Source of the DNA: Methylothermaceae bacterium
Lineage (GTDB): Bacteria; Pseudomonadota; Gammaproteobacteria; Methylococcales; Methylothermaceae
Length of the DNA: 9,885 bases
Direction of reading: 5' to 3'
NCBI GenBank assembly: GCA_027024125.1
Contig: JALVSV010000418.1
Span: forward strand, 1-9,885
This document shows positions 1-5,937 of the stretch, piece after piece (the stretch's first letter is position 1; each line of letters starts with the position of its first letter). The translations under genes and the position numbers were made by a program. The notes beneath the pieces were generated by a model. The model did no database searches. It had not been told where the DNA came from and saw nothing but the letters and a program-made list of their open reading frames with translations.

Positions 1-15
1 CTCAGCCACCTCTCC
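1..15 (-). tRNA. tRNA-Ser, 5' end only (cut by the window edge)
   Basis: Read on the minus strand, bases 15 to 1 are GGAGAGGTGGCTGAG. This is the usual start of a bacterial tRNA-Ser: a 7-nt acceptor strand GGAGAGG, the T8 G9 linker, and the start of the D arm (GCTGAG). The remainder, including the anticodon, lies beyond the window, so the isoacceptor cannot be read; a GCT anticodon is only a guess from similar gammaproteobacterial genes. A tRNA after dnaQ also occurs in E. coli (aspV), though that is tRNA-Asp. Only 15 bases are visible, so the call rests on one pattern. Confidence 0.6.
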
Positions 16-100
16 GAACTGATCGATTAGGATATCGTAAAGGAGAGGAGATCGCTAGCCTGTTAATTCGTCCTGAAGGGCTCCGTCATCTATTCCAGCC

Positions 101-375
101 GAGGCAGGTGGTCTGCTTCGAAAACGTCGTGAATACTTTCTTGCTGTGCAGTCCTGCTGCGCAGGAAAGTCCTGCCCAAACTTCCCTGTTTGGTCGCTCG
201 CCCGGCTGCGAAAGTTCACTGGACTTTATGAACCACTTCCCTGTGGTTCACCCATTGGGGCCAGCCTGCGGCTGTTCAAATTTGTTCCCGACAAATTTGT
301 CGGTCCCGACTCGCCCCTGTGGGCTCCGTGCCGGCTTTCCTGCCGGCGAGGCTATCGAATCAGACCACCTGCCTC
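101..375. repeat. Perfect 15-bp inverted repeat bounding the hairpin cluster
   Basis: GAGGCAGGTGGTCTG at 101-115 is exactly complementary to CAGACCACCTGCCTC at 361-375. After one mismatch (116/360) five more bases pair (117-121 with 355-359), giving 20 of 21 matches. The arms are 245 bp apart. A 15-bp exact match in a span this short is very unlikely by chance. The best explanation is a stem joining the 5' and 3' ends of an RNA. Terminal repeats of a small non-autonomous mobile element are an alternative, but no target-site duplication is seen outside the arms. Confidence 0.85.
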
Positions 376-380
376 TTCAA
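101..380 (-). ncRNA. Candidate CsrB/RsmZ-type regulatory RNA with multiple GGA hairpin loops
   Basis: This stretch lacks a credible protein gene but is packed with perfect hairpins. In minus-strand sense the stems and loops are: 330-347 (6 bp, loop AGGAAA), 277-299 (9 bp, loop CGGGA), 230-249 (7 bp, loop AGGGAA), 176-193 (6 bp, loop AGGGAA) and 148-160 (4 bp, loop CAGGA). Extra stems at 313-324, 262-274 and 161-175 lack a loop GGA. Stem sequences differ while the loops agree, as expected if a protein reads the loop. Two loops sit in the same 10-mer ACAGGGAAGT (235-244 and 180-189), which matches the CsrA core ACARGGAUGU at nine of ten positions. CsrB/RsmZ RNAs sequester CsrA/RsmA through such loops. 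Terminal 15-bp arms (101-115, 361-375) would close the RNA into a multibranch structure. Against the call: no T-tract terminator, no GacA box seen, and on the plus strand the same loops read UUCCCU (anti-Shine-Dalgarno-like). Confidence 0.48.
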
Positions 381-386
381 TCAGTC

Positions 387-392
387 CTTATA
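387..392 (-). promoter_or_regulatory. Possible -10 element for the candidate sRNA
   Basis: The minus strand reads TATAAG here, five of six matches to the sigma70 -10 box. A start about seven bases downstream would fall near 380, just outside the 15-bp closing stem at 375, so the position fits an RNA starting at that stem. No recognisable -35 lies 16-18 bases upstream. That would suit an activator-dependent promoter but also weakens the call. Confidence 0.3.
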
Positions 393-471
393 TGTGTTGA
401 AATGACGTGGTCCTGAAGCGTCCTGTCTGGTATGGAGAGGTCTGTGATCTTTTCCGGGTAGATTACCGAGG

Positions 472-1188
472 TCATTGTTCCTGCTGGAGCCACAGGCAGT
501 TTCCGCCACTATCTTCGTCAATGGCACGAAGTCGTTGTTCATGGGCAAGATATTCATCAGCCGGACAGGCGATTGTTTTCAGACTGAAACGGTGAGGCAG
601 GGGCGGGTGACTGGCAGGGGTGTCAGCTCGATGGCTCATAGTGGTTTCTTCTTCCTGGTACAAGGAAAGCTGTCCCCCGGTCATGGCGAGATAAACCATT
701 GCCAGAATTTCGGCGTCGAGCAGGGCGCCGTGTAGGTCCCGATGACTGTTGTCTATCTGGTAACGTTTGCAAAGCGCATCCAAACTGTTTCTTTGGCCGG
801 GGTGTTTGTGTCTGGCCAGTTGAAGCGTATCCAGGATGTGGCAATGATCTTCCATTCTGCCGTAGTTTCGATTCAGCCGGTTCAGTTCGGCATTGATGAA
901 ACCGACGTCGAAAGGCGCGTTGTGAATGATCACTTCGCTATCTTTGATGAAATCCAGCAACTTGTCGGCAATGTCGGCAAACAGGGGTTTGTCGGCCAGA
1001 AATTGATTGTCGATGCCATGCACCTGTACTGCATCCCGGTCGATCTCCCTTTCGGGGTTGATATAGCAATGGAAACGCTGATCGGTCATTTGCCTGTCGA
1101 TCAATTCGACGCAGCCGATTTCAATGATCCTGTGTCCTTCTTGCGGATCCAAACCAGTGGTCTCTGTGTCCAGAACGACTTGTCGCAT
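472..1188 (-). CDS. dnaQ: DNA polymerase III epsilon subunit (3'-5' proofreading exonuclease)
   Basis: This is the 238-aa proofreading exonuclease of the replicative polymerase; E. coli epsilon has 243 residues. The DnaQ-type DEDDh site is intact: DTETTGLD gives Asp7 and Glu9, HNAPFDVGF gives Asp94, and HGALLDAE gives His153 and Asp158. The block HGALLDA...YLAMTGGQ is nearly identical to E. coli. After a linker, residues 200-238 form the polymerase-alpha-binding tail, ending CLWLQQEQ where E. coli has CLWRA. QLSLY at 173-177 looks like a clamp-binding motif. The ATG at 1188 was chosen over the longer frame (to 1302) because homology begins there and GAGG lies about nine bases upstream. It follows rnhA on the same strand after 120 bp, so it may be co-transcribed or use its own promoter. 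In E. coli the two genes are divergent instead. Confidence 0.97.
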   Translation of the reverse strand: MRQVVLDTETTGLDPQEGHRIIEIGCVELIDRQMTDQRFHCYINPEREIDRDAVQVHGIDNQFLADKPLFADIADKLLDFIKDSEVIIHNAPFDVGFINAELNRLNRNYGRMEDHCHILDTLQLARHKHPGQRNSLDALCKRYQIDNSHRDLHGALLDAEILAMVYLAMTGGQLSLYQEEETTMSHRADTPASHPPLPHRFSLKTIACPADEYLAHEQRLRAIDEDSGGNCLWLQQEQ

Positions 1189-1286
1189 CTGCCTACCTCG
1201 TAATTTTGGGGTGGAAGCAAAGGTTGATGTTCGTAAATGGTGTGACATCCTGCAGCAATCTATGCTTGCGGATTGTGGATGAGGCA

Positions 1287-1303
1287 CTTGCCTTGAGGGC
1301 AAG
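1287..1303. other. Small stem-loop in the rnhA-dnaQ gap
   Basis: CTTGCC (1287-1292) and GGCAAG (1298-1303) form a 6-bp stem with a 5-base loop, starting six bases beyond the rnhA stop codon on the minus strand. No T-tract follows in that direction, so it is not a convincing intrinsic terminator. It may act in mRNA stability or partial attenuation between rnhA and dnaQ. The rest of the 1189-1308 gap holds the dnaQ ribosome site and no clear promoter. Confidence 0.3.
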
Positions 1304-1308
1304 ACTTC

Positions 1309-1767
1309 TCATGTTTGCTGCATTTCATCGATGGCTTTATTGGCCAGTTGGTCGGCCCGTTCGTTTTCGGGATGTCCACTGTGACCACGCACCCATTCCC
1401 ATTTTACCCGGTGTCTTTCCAGTGCCTTGACCAGCCGTTCCCAAAGGTCCTGGTTTTTGACCGGTTTTCCGGCGGAAGTTTTCCATTTCCGACGGCGCCA
1501 ATTAGGTAACCACTCGGTGATTCCCTTCATGAGATATTGGGAGTCGGTGCTCAAGACGACTTTGCAAGGGCGTTTGAGGGTTTCCAAGGCACGTATGGCT
1601 GCCATTAGCTCCATGCGGTTATTGGTGGTTGCAGGCTCGGCTCCATACAATTCTTTCTCTTTTCCCTTGTAACGGAGGATCGCTCCCCAGCCGCCAGGCC
1701 CGGGATTGCCCCGGCAGGCTCCATCCGTGAAGATCTCGACGACTTCTTCCTGACCTTCATCTGTCAT
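1309..1767 (-). CDS. rnhA: Ribonuclease HI
   Basis: A 152-aa RNase HI (E. coli 155 aa), which cuts the RNA strand of RNA:DNA hybrids and so removes R-loops and primer remnants in the cytoplasm. All catalytic residues are visible: Asp15 (FTDGAC), Glu53 (NRMELMA), Asp75 (STDSQY), His129 ([10 protein letters not shown]) and Asp139 (NERAD). Each is offset by exactly five from E. coli Asp10, Glu48, Asp70, His124 and Asp134. The basic substrate-handle region around [16 protein letters not shown] is present. The ATG at 1767 is preferred because GGAG lies eight bases upstream; the ATG at 1773 is only two bases from it. The frame stays open to 1914, but that part is antisense-like sequence inside the methyltransferase gene. 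The start overlaps the upstream yafS-like gene by 11 bp, suggesting translational coupling. Confidence 0.97.
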   Translation of the reverse strand: MTDEGQEEVVEIFTDGACRGNPGPGGWGAILRYKGKEKELYGAEPATTNNRMELMAAIRALETLKRPCKVVLSTDSQYLMKGITEWLPNWRRRKWKTSAGKPVKNQDLWERLVKALERHRVKWEWVRGHSGHPENERADQLANKAIDEMQQT

Positions 1768-2509
1768 GGTCATTTCTCCGTGCCGATGGTTCGACCAGTC
1801 CTGGTGTCCATCGGGGTGTCGCTTGCAGGATGGGTTTGATGGGGATGATGGTATAGGTCCTTTTGATTGCCGATATCGCATAGGCCACTGACCACAAGGG
1901 AGATGTGCAGCCACGCCACCAGTCGTGAATGGAGGGATAGTGTATGGTGTGAAAGTCGAACCAGGCAGCCAGTTCTCCAGAGAAATTTAGGAGATTGAGC
2001 CAATCCAGTAACCGGTGATGTCCAACAGCCCTGCTACGCCATGGGGCAGAATGTTGTCCATTGGGAAGCCAGCGATAGAGCCGATAAAAACTCCATGGCT
2101 GGAATCCGAGAATCAGCAATTGCCCTTCTGGTTTCAGTACCCTCTCGGCTTCGCGTAACAGCTGATGTTGATCGGAAGAAAATTCCAGGGTATGAGGCAA
2201 AATCAGCATGTCTATGCTTTCAGAGCGTAAGGGGAGCGCGTCAGGGTGAGCGATGATGGTCGACAATTCGGTCCTGGGTGGATTCAATTCGTCTATGATA
2301 CTGAACCGGCGTAAATAGCCACTGTCCAGGTAGCGCCTCTCCCAGCCCAGTATACCCAGTTGAATTAGGGTGAAGGAATAAGGAACTTTGATCGTGGCAC
2401 GTAAAAATTTAATTTCCAGATGCTGTAATCTTCTTCCCAATGGCGTCTGGAACCAAGTACACAAACTTGATCGGGATAACGTAGCAGGATGGTTTTGTGA
2501 GGCCGACAT
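1757..2509 (-). CDS. yafS: YafS-like class I SAM-dependent methyltransferase
   Basis: A 250-aa protein similar to E. coli YafS (240 aa) and the conserved methyltransferase found next to rnhA in many gammaproteobacteria. Recognisable blocks are the acidic/proline motif [19 protein letters not shown] (88-106), [20 protein letters not shown] (117-136) and [11 protein letters not shown] (166-176), all with counterparts in YafS. The first two correspond to motifs II and III of the Methyltransf_11 fold. The glycine-rich SAM motif I is poorly conserved (around [11 protein letters not shown], 50-60), so activity cannot be assumed, and the substrate is unknown. The ATG at 2509 gives family length. ATGs at 2533 and 2557 are possible, but the extra residues look non-conserved and one start falls in the promoter core. 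No clear Shine-Dalgarno is seen. It is the first gene of the minus-strand set, overlapping rnhA by 11 bp. Confidence 0.85.
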   Translation of the reverse strand: MSASQNHPATLSRSSLCTWFQTPLGRRLQHLEIKFLRATIKVPYSFTLIQLGILGWERRYLDSGYLRRFSIIDELNPPRTELSTIIAHPDALPLRSESIDMLILPHTLEFSSDQHQLLREAERVLKPEGQLLILGFQPWSFYRLYRWLPNGQHSAPWRSRAVGHHRLLDWLNLLNFSGELAAWFDFHTIHYPSIHDWWRGCTSPLWSVAYAISAIKRTYTIIPIKPILQATPRWTPGLVEPSARRNDHDR

Positions 2510-2532
2510 AAGCAGAGATGAAACTTTGTACA

Positions 2533-2539
2533 TATAATA
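2533..2539. promoter_or_regulatory. Shared -10 core of the divergent mltD and yafS promoters
   Basis: The plus strand has a perfect TATAAT at 2533-2538, giving an mltD start near 2545 and a leader of about 40 nt. The minus strand has TATTAT at 2539-2534 (five of six), giving a yafS start near 2527 and an 18-nt leader. Neither has a good -35 at 16-18 bp, so activators or weak expression are likely. The two boxes overlap physically, so polymerase binding in one direction should exclude the other (inference). The intergenic stretch 2510-2584 holds nothing else clear beyond a G6 tract (2569-2574) that may serve as the mltD ribosome site. Confidence 0.45.
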
Positions 2540-2584
2540 ACTAAATACGGTTGGCATTTCTGACTTTTGGGGGGCAAAAAAAAC

Positions 2585-4171
2585 ATGGAAAAATTCAAAC
2601 GCTTGATCACGGCTATGCCCTGGTTTTTTGGTGGGCTGCTGGCGGCATGTAGTCAGCAGCAGGTTAAACCGGAAAAACCATTGCACGTTCAGGAAACCCA
2701 GGTCATCATCGACCTTCGGGAAAATCCAGGCACGCGTTTGAAACAAAGAGGGTTCGGTGAGAATGGAGCGAAATCAGCAGGCCCGAAGGTACAAAATGAC
2801 GACTTGTGGCAACACCTCTTCTCACTCTACCGGATCCCGCCTGTTGCGCATCCCCGTATCGACCGGGAATTGCAATGGTACGTGTCCCATCCGGAATATA
2901 TCCAGCGGGTCCAGGCCCGTGCCCGCCCATACCTCCACACCATCGTAAGCGAAATCGAAAAAAGTGGGTTGCCCGGGGAGTTGGCTTTGTTGCCAGTGGT
3001 GGAAAGTGCATTCAAACCTCGTGCCTACTCCAGCCAGCGAGCTGCCGGATTATGGCAGTTCATCCCTTCGACCGGAAGGTTGTATGGCCTTAAGCAGGAT
3101 TGGTGGGTGGATCTGCGGCGTGATGTCCATGCTTCCACCCGTGCCGCCATCCGCTATCTGAAGAAGTTGAACACGGATTTCCACGGGGATTGGCTGTTGG
3201 CCCTGGCCGCTTACAACGCCGGCGAGGGGGCCGTGCAGCGTGCCATTCGAAGAAATCGGCGCTTGCATCGTCCGACTGACTTCTGGCATTTGAGGTTGCC
3301 TCGGGAAACCAGGGCATATGTACCGAAATTACTGGCGGTCGCCCGCCTCTTCGCCAATGCTCCAAAGTATGGAATTTTCCTTGAGCCGCTACCCAATCGT
3401 CCTCTTTACACCCAGGTTGAGATCGATTCCCAACTGGATCTGACCTTGGCCGCCAAATTGGCGGAGCTGCCCCTTGAGGAGCTGATTCGGCTCAATCCGG
3501 GTTTTCGCCGTTGGGCCACGGCCCCGGAGGGCCCGCACCGTATCGTGTTACCGTTGGAAAAAGTCGAGTTGTTCGAAGAGCGCCTGGCGAAGCTGCCGGC
3601 AACCGAGCGGGTTAGGTGGCATCGGCATCTGGTGAGGAAAGGTGATACGCTGGGACATATTGCGCGTCGTTACGGCACTCCTGTCGCTGTCATTCGTAAG
3701 ACCAATCGTTTGCGTGGTAGCATGATCTTTCCCGGCCAGGCATTGATGATTCCGATCGCCAGTCATAAACAGCAATTCAAAACGACGCTGGTTGGGCTAC
3801 GTGGATATGAGTCTGTCAGAACCGGTGGGGTAAAGATTCATATCGTGCGCCGCGGTGATAGTTTATGGGGGATCGCCCGTCGTTATGGAGTGAAGGTTGG
3901 CCATTTGTTGCGCTGGAATCATTTTTTGCATGGGGGAAAATCGTTGCGGCCCGGGCAGAAGTTGCGGATTCACCAGGCAACACTGCAAGAAGGCTCCGAT
4001 CCCTTCCATCCCGTCGTCTATACCGTGCGCAAGGGTGACTCGCTCTACAGAATCGCCCGCCGATTCGGCATTAGTATGCGGGATCTTAGGCAATGGAACA
4101 GGGACAGGATTCGTGGGACCTTGAAGCCGGGACAACGTCTCAAGGTCTATGTGAAGAAGATTTCCAGTTGA
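2585..4171 (+). CDS. mltD: Membrane-bound lytic murein transglycosylase D, three LysM domains
   Basis: A 528-aa outer-membrane lipoprotein that cleaves the MurNAc-GlcNAc bond of peptidoglycan non-hydrolytically, forming 1,6-anhydro ends. The N-terminus is a lipoprotein signal (MEKFKRL, hydrophobic stretch, lipobox LAAC) with Cys22; Ser at +2 favours outer-membrane sorting. The SLT domain spans about 95-235, with LLPVVESAF holding catalytic Glu140, then GLWQFIPSTG and LAAYNAGEG. A conserved post-SLT region follows. Three LysM glycan-binding repeats sit at about 347-391, 417-462 and 477-524, each beginning VR[KR]GD[ST]L and ending PGQ.L. E. coli MltD has about 452 residues and two LysM repeats, so this one is longer. 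The ATG at 2585 was chosen over a TTG at 2567 because it follows the G6 tract at a suitable distance and leaves a normal signal peptide. Divergent from yafS. Confidence 0.95.
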   Translation: MEKFKRLITAMPWFFGGLLAACSQQQVKPEKPLHVQETQVIIDLRENPGTRLKQRGFGENGAKSAGPKVQNDDLWQHLFSLYRIPPVAHPRIDRELQWYVSHPEYIQRVQARARPYLHTIVSEIEKSGLPGELALLPVVESAFKPRAYSSQRAAGLWQFIPSTGRLYGLKQDWWVDLRRDVHASTRAAIRYLKKLNTDFHGDWLLALAAYNAGEGAVQRAIRRNRRLHRPTDFWHLRLPRETRAYVPKLLAVARLFANAPKYGIFLEPLPNRPLYTQVEIDSQLDLTLAAKLAELPLEELIRLNPGFRRWATAPEGPHRIVLPLEKVELFEERLAKLPATERVRWHRHLVRKGDTLGHIARRYGTPVAVIRKTNRLRGSMIFPGQALMIPIASHKQQFKTTLVGLRGYESVRTGGVKIHIVRRGDSLWGIARRYGVKVGHLLRWNHFLHGGKSLRPGQKLRIHQATLQEGSDPFHPVVYTVRKGDSLYRIARRFGISMRDLRQWNRDRIRGTLKPGQRLKVYVKKISS

Positions 4172-4262
4172 TTGACTGGTGTGCTGACGGATCCTGACGG
4201 CTTCGTAATAGGGGTTGTGAGCGGACATTCCTTATTCAGTCTGGTTTCCCTGACCAGTCAAT
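4171..4262. repeat. 10-bp inverted repeat plus short direct repeat in the mltD-kinase gap
   Basis: ATTGACTGGT (4171-4180), starting on the last base of the mltD stop codon, is exactly complementary to ACCAGTCAAT (4253-4262). Between the arms, CTGACGG occurs twice exactly ten bases apart (4184-4190 and 4194-4200), about one helical turn, as an operator might. No T-tract terminator follows mltD, and no good promoter for the kinase gene can be named, although TTGACT at 4172-4177 resembles a -35. Function unknown. Confidence 0.4.
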
Positions 4263-4292
4263 GATGGCAACAACTCAACAGCCGGAACCGAG

Positions 4293-5906
4293 ATGTCTGC
4301 AAGCAATCGAGAAGACGAAGTCAGCCGACAAACTGCTTCATTGAAACAGATGGTCGAGCATTCCGCTCAGCTAGCCGATCAGGCGAGTACAGCTAATCTT
4401 GCCAAAACCCGTTTTCTGGCCAACGTCAGCCACGAATTGAGAACCCCCCTGAATGCTATCATGGGGTTTATGGAGCTACTGGCGAATTCCGATCTGAATA
4501 GCACACAGCGCCATTATGTCGAGTTGAGCAGGGATGCCGCTTCGGCGTTGCTGAATCTGATAGAGGATTTGCTCGATTCAGGCAGGATAGAAGCCGGGTA
4601 TTTGGAATTGAAGCCCAAGGAATTCCAAGTCCAGCGCTTGATTCGGACGGTTCTGGCAATGCATCAACCGCTGGCAGAACGGAAAGGTCTTTATTTACGT
4701 TCCCGAATCGATTCCCAAGTGGCAGAGTGGTGGTTCGGTGACGAAGGACGAATCCGTCAAGTTTTGAGCAATCTGGTACACAATGCCCTCAAATTCACGG
4801 AATCGGGCGGTGTCGACGTGGAGGTTTCATTGGCTGAGGGATGCGGCTTACGGTTTGAGGTGCGGGACACTGGCATCGGCCTGAAACCCGAAGACTGTTC
4901 TCGCATCTTCGAAGCATTCACTCAACTTGACGAGGGGTCCTCCCGCCATTATGGCGGCACCGGACTGGGGTTGAGTATCTGTAGGCAATTGGTCCAATTG
5001 ATGGGGGGGGAAATCCATGTCATCAGCCAGCCAGGCCAAGGCAGCATTTTCTGGACTGAGCTATCCCTGGAGCCAACCAATCCTCCTGCAACTGATGAAT
5101 CTTCTGTGATTCAGTCCTCGCCCGCCAGATTGCATGGCCGTGTCCTTGTGGTTGAAGACAATCCATTGAACCAGGCATTGTTATCCGAGATGCTCAAGAG
5201 CCTTGGATGCCAGGTCGAAGTGGTCGCAGATGGAGAAGAAGCGCTTAAGCGGTGGCGAGCGAGGCCTTTCGAGTTGATCTTGATGGACTGCCAACTCCCG
5301 GGTATGGATGGTTACCAGATTGCCACGCAAATAAAACAGCAAGGGATTGTGCTGGAACGGGCAATACCACCCATTGTCGCGTTGACGGCGGATGTCAGCG
5401 TAGGGATACGTGAACGCTGTCAGCAAGCCGGAATGTTGGCCTGCCTGCACAAACCCGTCACGGTTCAGGATTTGTACGCCTGCCTGCAGACCTGGCTGGG
5501 TAATCGACCCGCCCAGACTGCCTCTGGTGGACAGGTGCTGGGACGGCAAACCCATGCTTTGTTTAATGCGACTGCCTGGCAGCAGCTTGAAAAGCTGTCC
5601 GGGAACCGGGACAGGCAACTCTTGCCGAAGGTTTTAAGTTTGTTTCGTGATCAGGGACGGCAATGTTTGCAAACGCTGGCCCAGGCTGTTGCCGGCGGAG
5701 ATGAGGACTCAATCACACGTTTGGCCCACAGTTTCAGGTCATCCTGCGTTCATATCGGGGCCGAAGAACTGGCGCAATGGTTGCTTTGTCTTGAAAACTC
5801 ACCGCGACAGGCCGATGCCAGTCTATTGGCTCTTCTTAGGGCGGGATTTCGGCGTGTATGTTGCCTTGTTGGTGCCGAATCGATGGGTGGAGGCTCTGCC
5901 TCATAA
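4293..5906 (+). CDS. Soluble hybrid sensor kinase: HisKA-HATPase-REC-HPt, no sensor domain
   Basis: A 537-aa phosphorelay kinase. Residues 10-40 look like a short coiled coil. HisKA follows, with SHELRTPLNAI and phospho-acceptor His47. The HATPase has the N box (NLVHNALKFTESG, Asn164), G1 (DTGIG), F box (FEAFTQ) and G2 (GGTGLGLSI). The receiver (283-402) has Asp289, phospho-acceptor Asp332 (LMDCQLPGMDG), Thr365 and Lys387. A C-terminal HPt (about 425-515) has AHSFRSS with His479. This is the ArcB/BarA order of transmitter, receiver and HPt, but with no transmembrane helix, HAMP, PAS or periplasmic domain; an in-frame stop at 4251 rules out an upstream extension. It may be cytosolic and take its signal from a partner, or descend from a kinase that lost its sensor. 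The start has only a weak GGA ribosome site. Eight G at 5003-5010 form a slippage-prone tract. It lies 28 bp before the GGDEF-EAL gene, its likely phospho-target. Confidence 0.93.
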   Translation: MSASNREDEVSRQTASLKQMVEHSAQLADQASTANLAKTRFLANVSHELRTPLNAIMGFMELLANSDLNSTQRHYVELSRDAASALLNLIEDLLDSGRIEAGYLELKPKEFQVQRLIRTVLAMHQPLAERKGLYLRSRIDSQVAEWWFGDEGRIRQVLSNLVHNALKFTESGGVDVEVSLAEGCGLRFEVRDTGIGLKPEDCSRIFEAFTQLDEGSSRHYGGTGLGLSICRQLVQLMGGEIHVISQPGQGSIFWTELSLEPTNPPATDESSVIQSSPARLHGRVLVVEDNPLNQALLSEMLKSLGCQVEVVADGEEALKRWRARPFELILMDCQLPGMDGYQIATQIKQQGIVLERAIPPIVALTADVSVGIRERCQQAGMLACLHKPVTVQDLYACLQTWLGNRPAQTASGGQVLGRQTHALFNATAWQQLEKLSGNRDRQLLPKVLSLFRDQGRQCLQTLAQAVAGGDEDSITRLAHSFRSSCVHIGAEELAQWLLCLENSPRQADASLLALLRAGFRRVCCLVGAESMGGGSAS

Positions 5907-5910
5907 GATG

Positions 5911-5937
5911 ACAAGGAGTGGGGGCGGATAGCAAGTG
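5911..5937 (+). promoter_or_regulatory. Leader of the GGDEF-EAL gene: ribosome site with two GGA motifs (possible CsrA site)
   Basis: ACAAGGA (5911-5917) matches the core ACARGGA of the CsrA consensus. A second GGA lies at 5926-5928, seven bases before the GTG start at 5935. AAGGAG at 5913-5918 is a good Shine-Dalgarno sequence but 16 bases from the start, so the GGGGGCGGA stretch (5920-5928) is the better ribosome site. Paired GGA motifs over the start resemble CsrA-repressed GGDEF leaders known in E. coli. Binding here is inference, not shown. Confidence 0.3.

Noticed and set aside
161..177. GCAGGAAAGTCCTGCCC resembles the GAGGAAAGTCC core of RNase P RNA
   Set aside because: The downstream ACAGAA-type conserved region is absent, the element is too short and the match is explained by a local hairpin.
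108..416. Plus-strand open frames of 84-102 aa across the hairpin region
   Set aside because: The sequence is dominated by palindromes, there is no ribosome site, and the translations have no recognisable domain; RNA structure explains the region better.
742..1203. 153-aa plus-strand frame antisense to dnaQ
   Set aside because: It is a shadow of the strongly conserved dnaQ frame and has no supporting ribosome site.
1189..1302. N-terminal extension of dnaQ to an upstream ATG
   Set aside because: The extra 38 residues have no counterpart in DnaQ; GAGG upstream of the ATG at 1188 and homology starting MRQVVLDTETTG fix the start there.
2567..2584. TTG start for mltD
   Set aside because: The ATG at 2585 has a normal lipoprotein signal and follows the G6 tract; the TTG lies within that leader and lacks a ribosome site.
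2510..2746. N-terminal extension of the yafS-like gene by 79 residues
   Set aside because: It would run through the promoter core and into the mltD coding sequence, and the residues match nothing in the family.
4264..4344. 26-codon upstream open frame overlapping the kinase start
   Set aside because: No ribosome site or family resemblance; too short to separate from chance.
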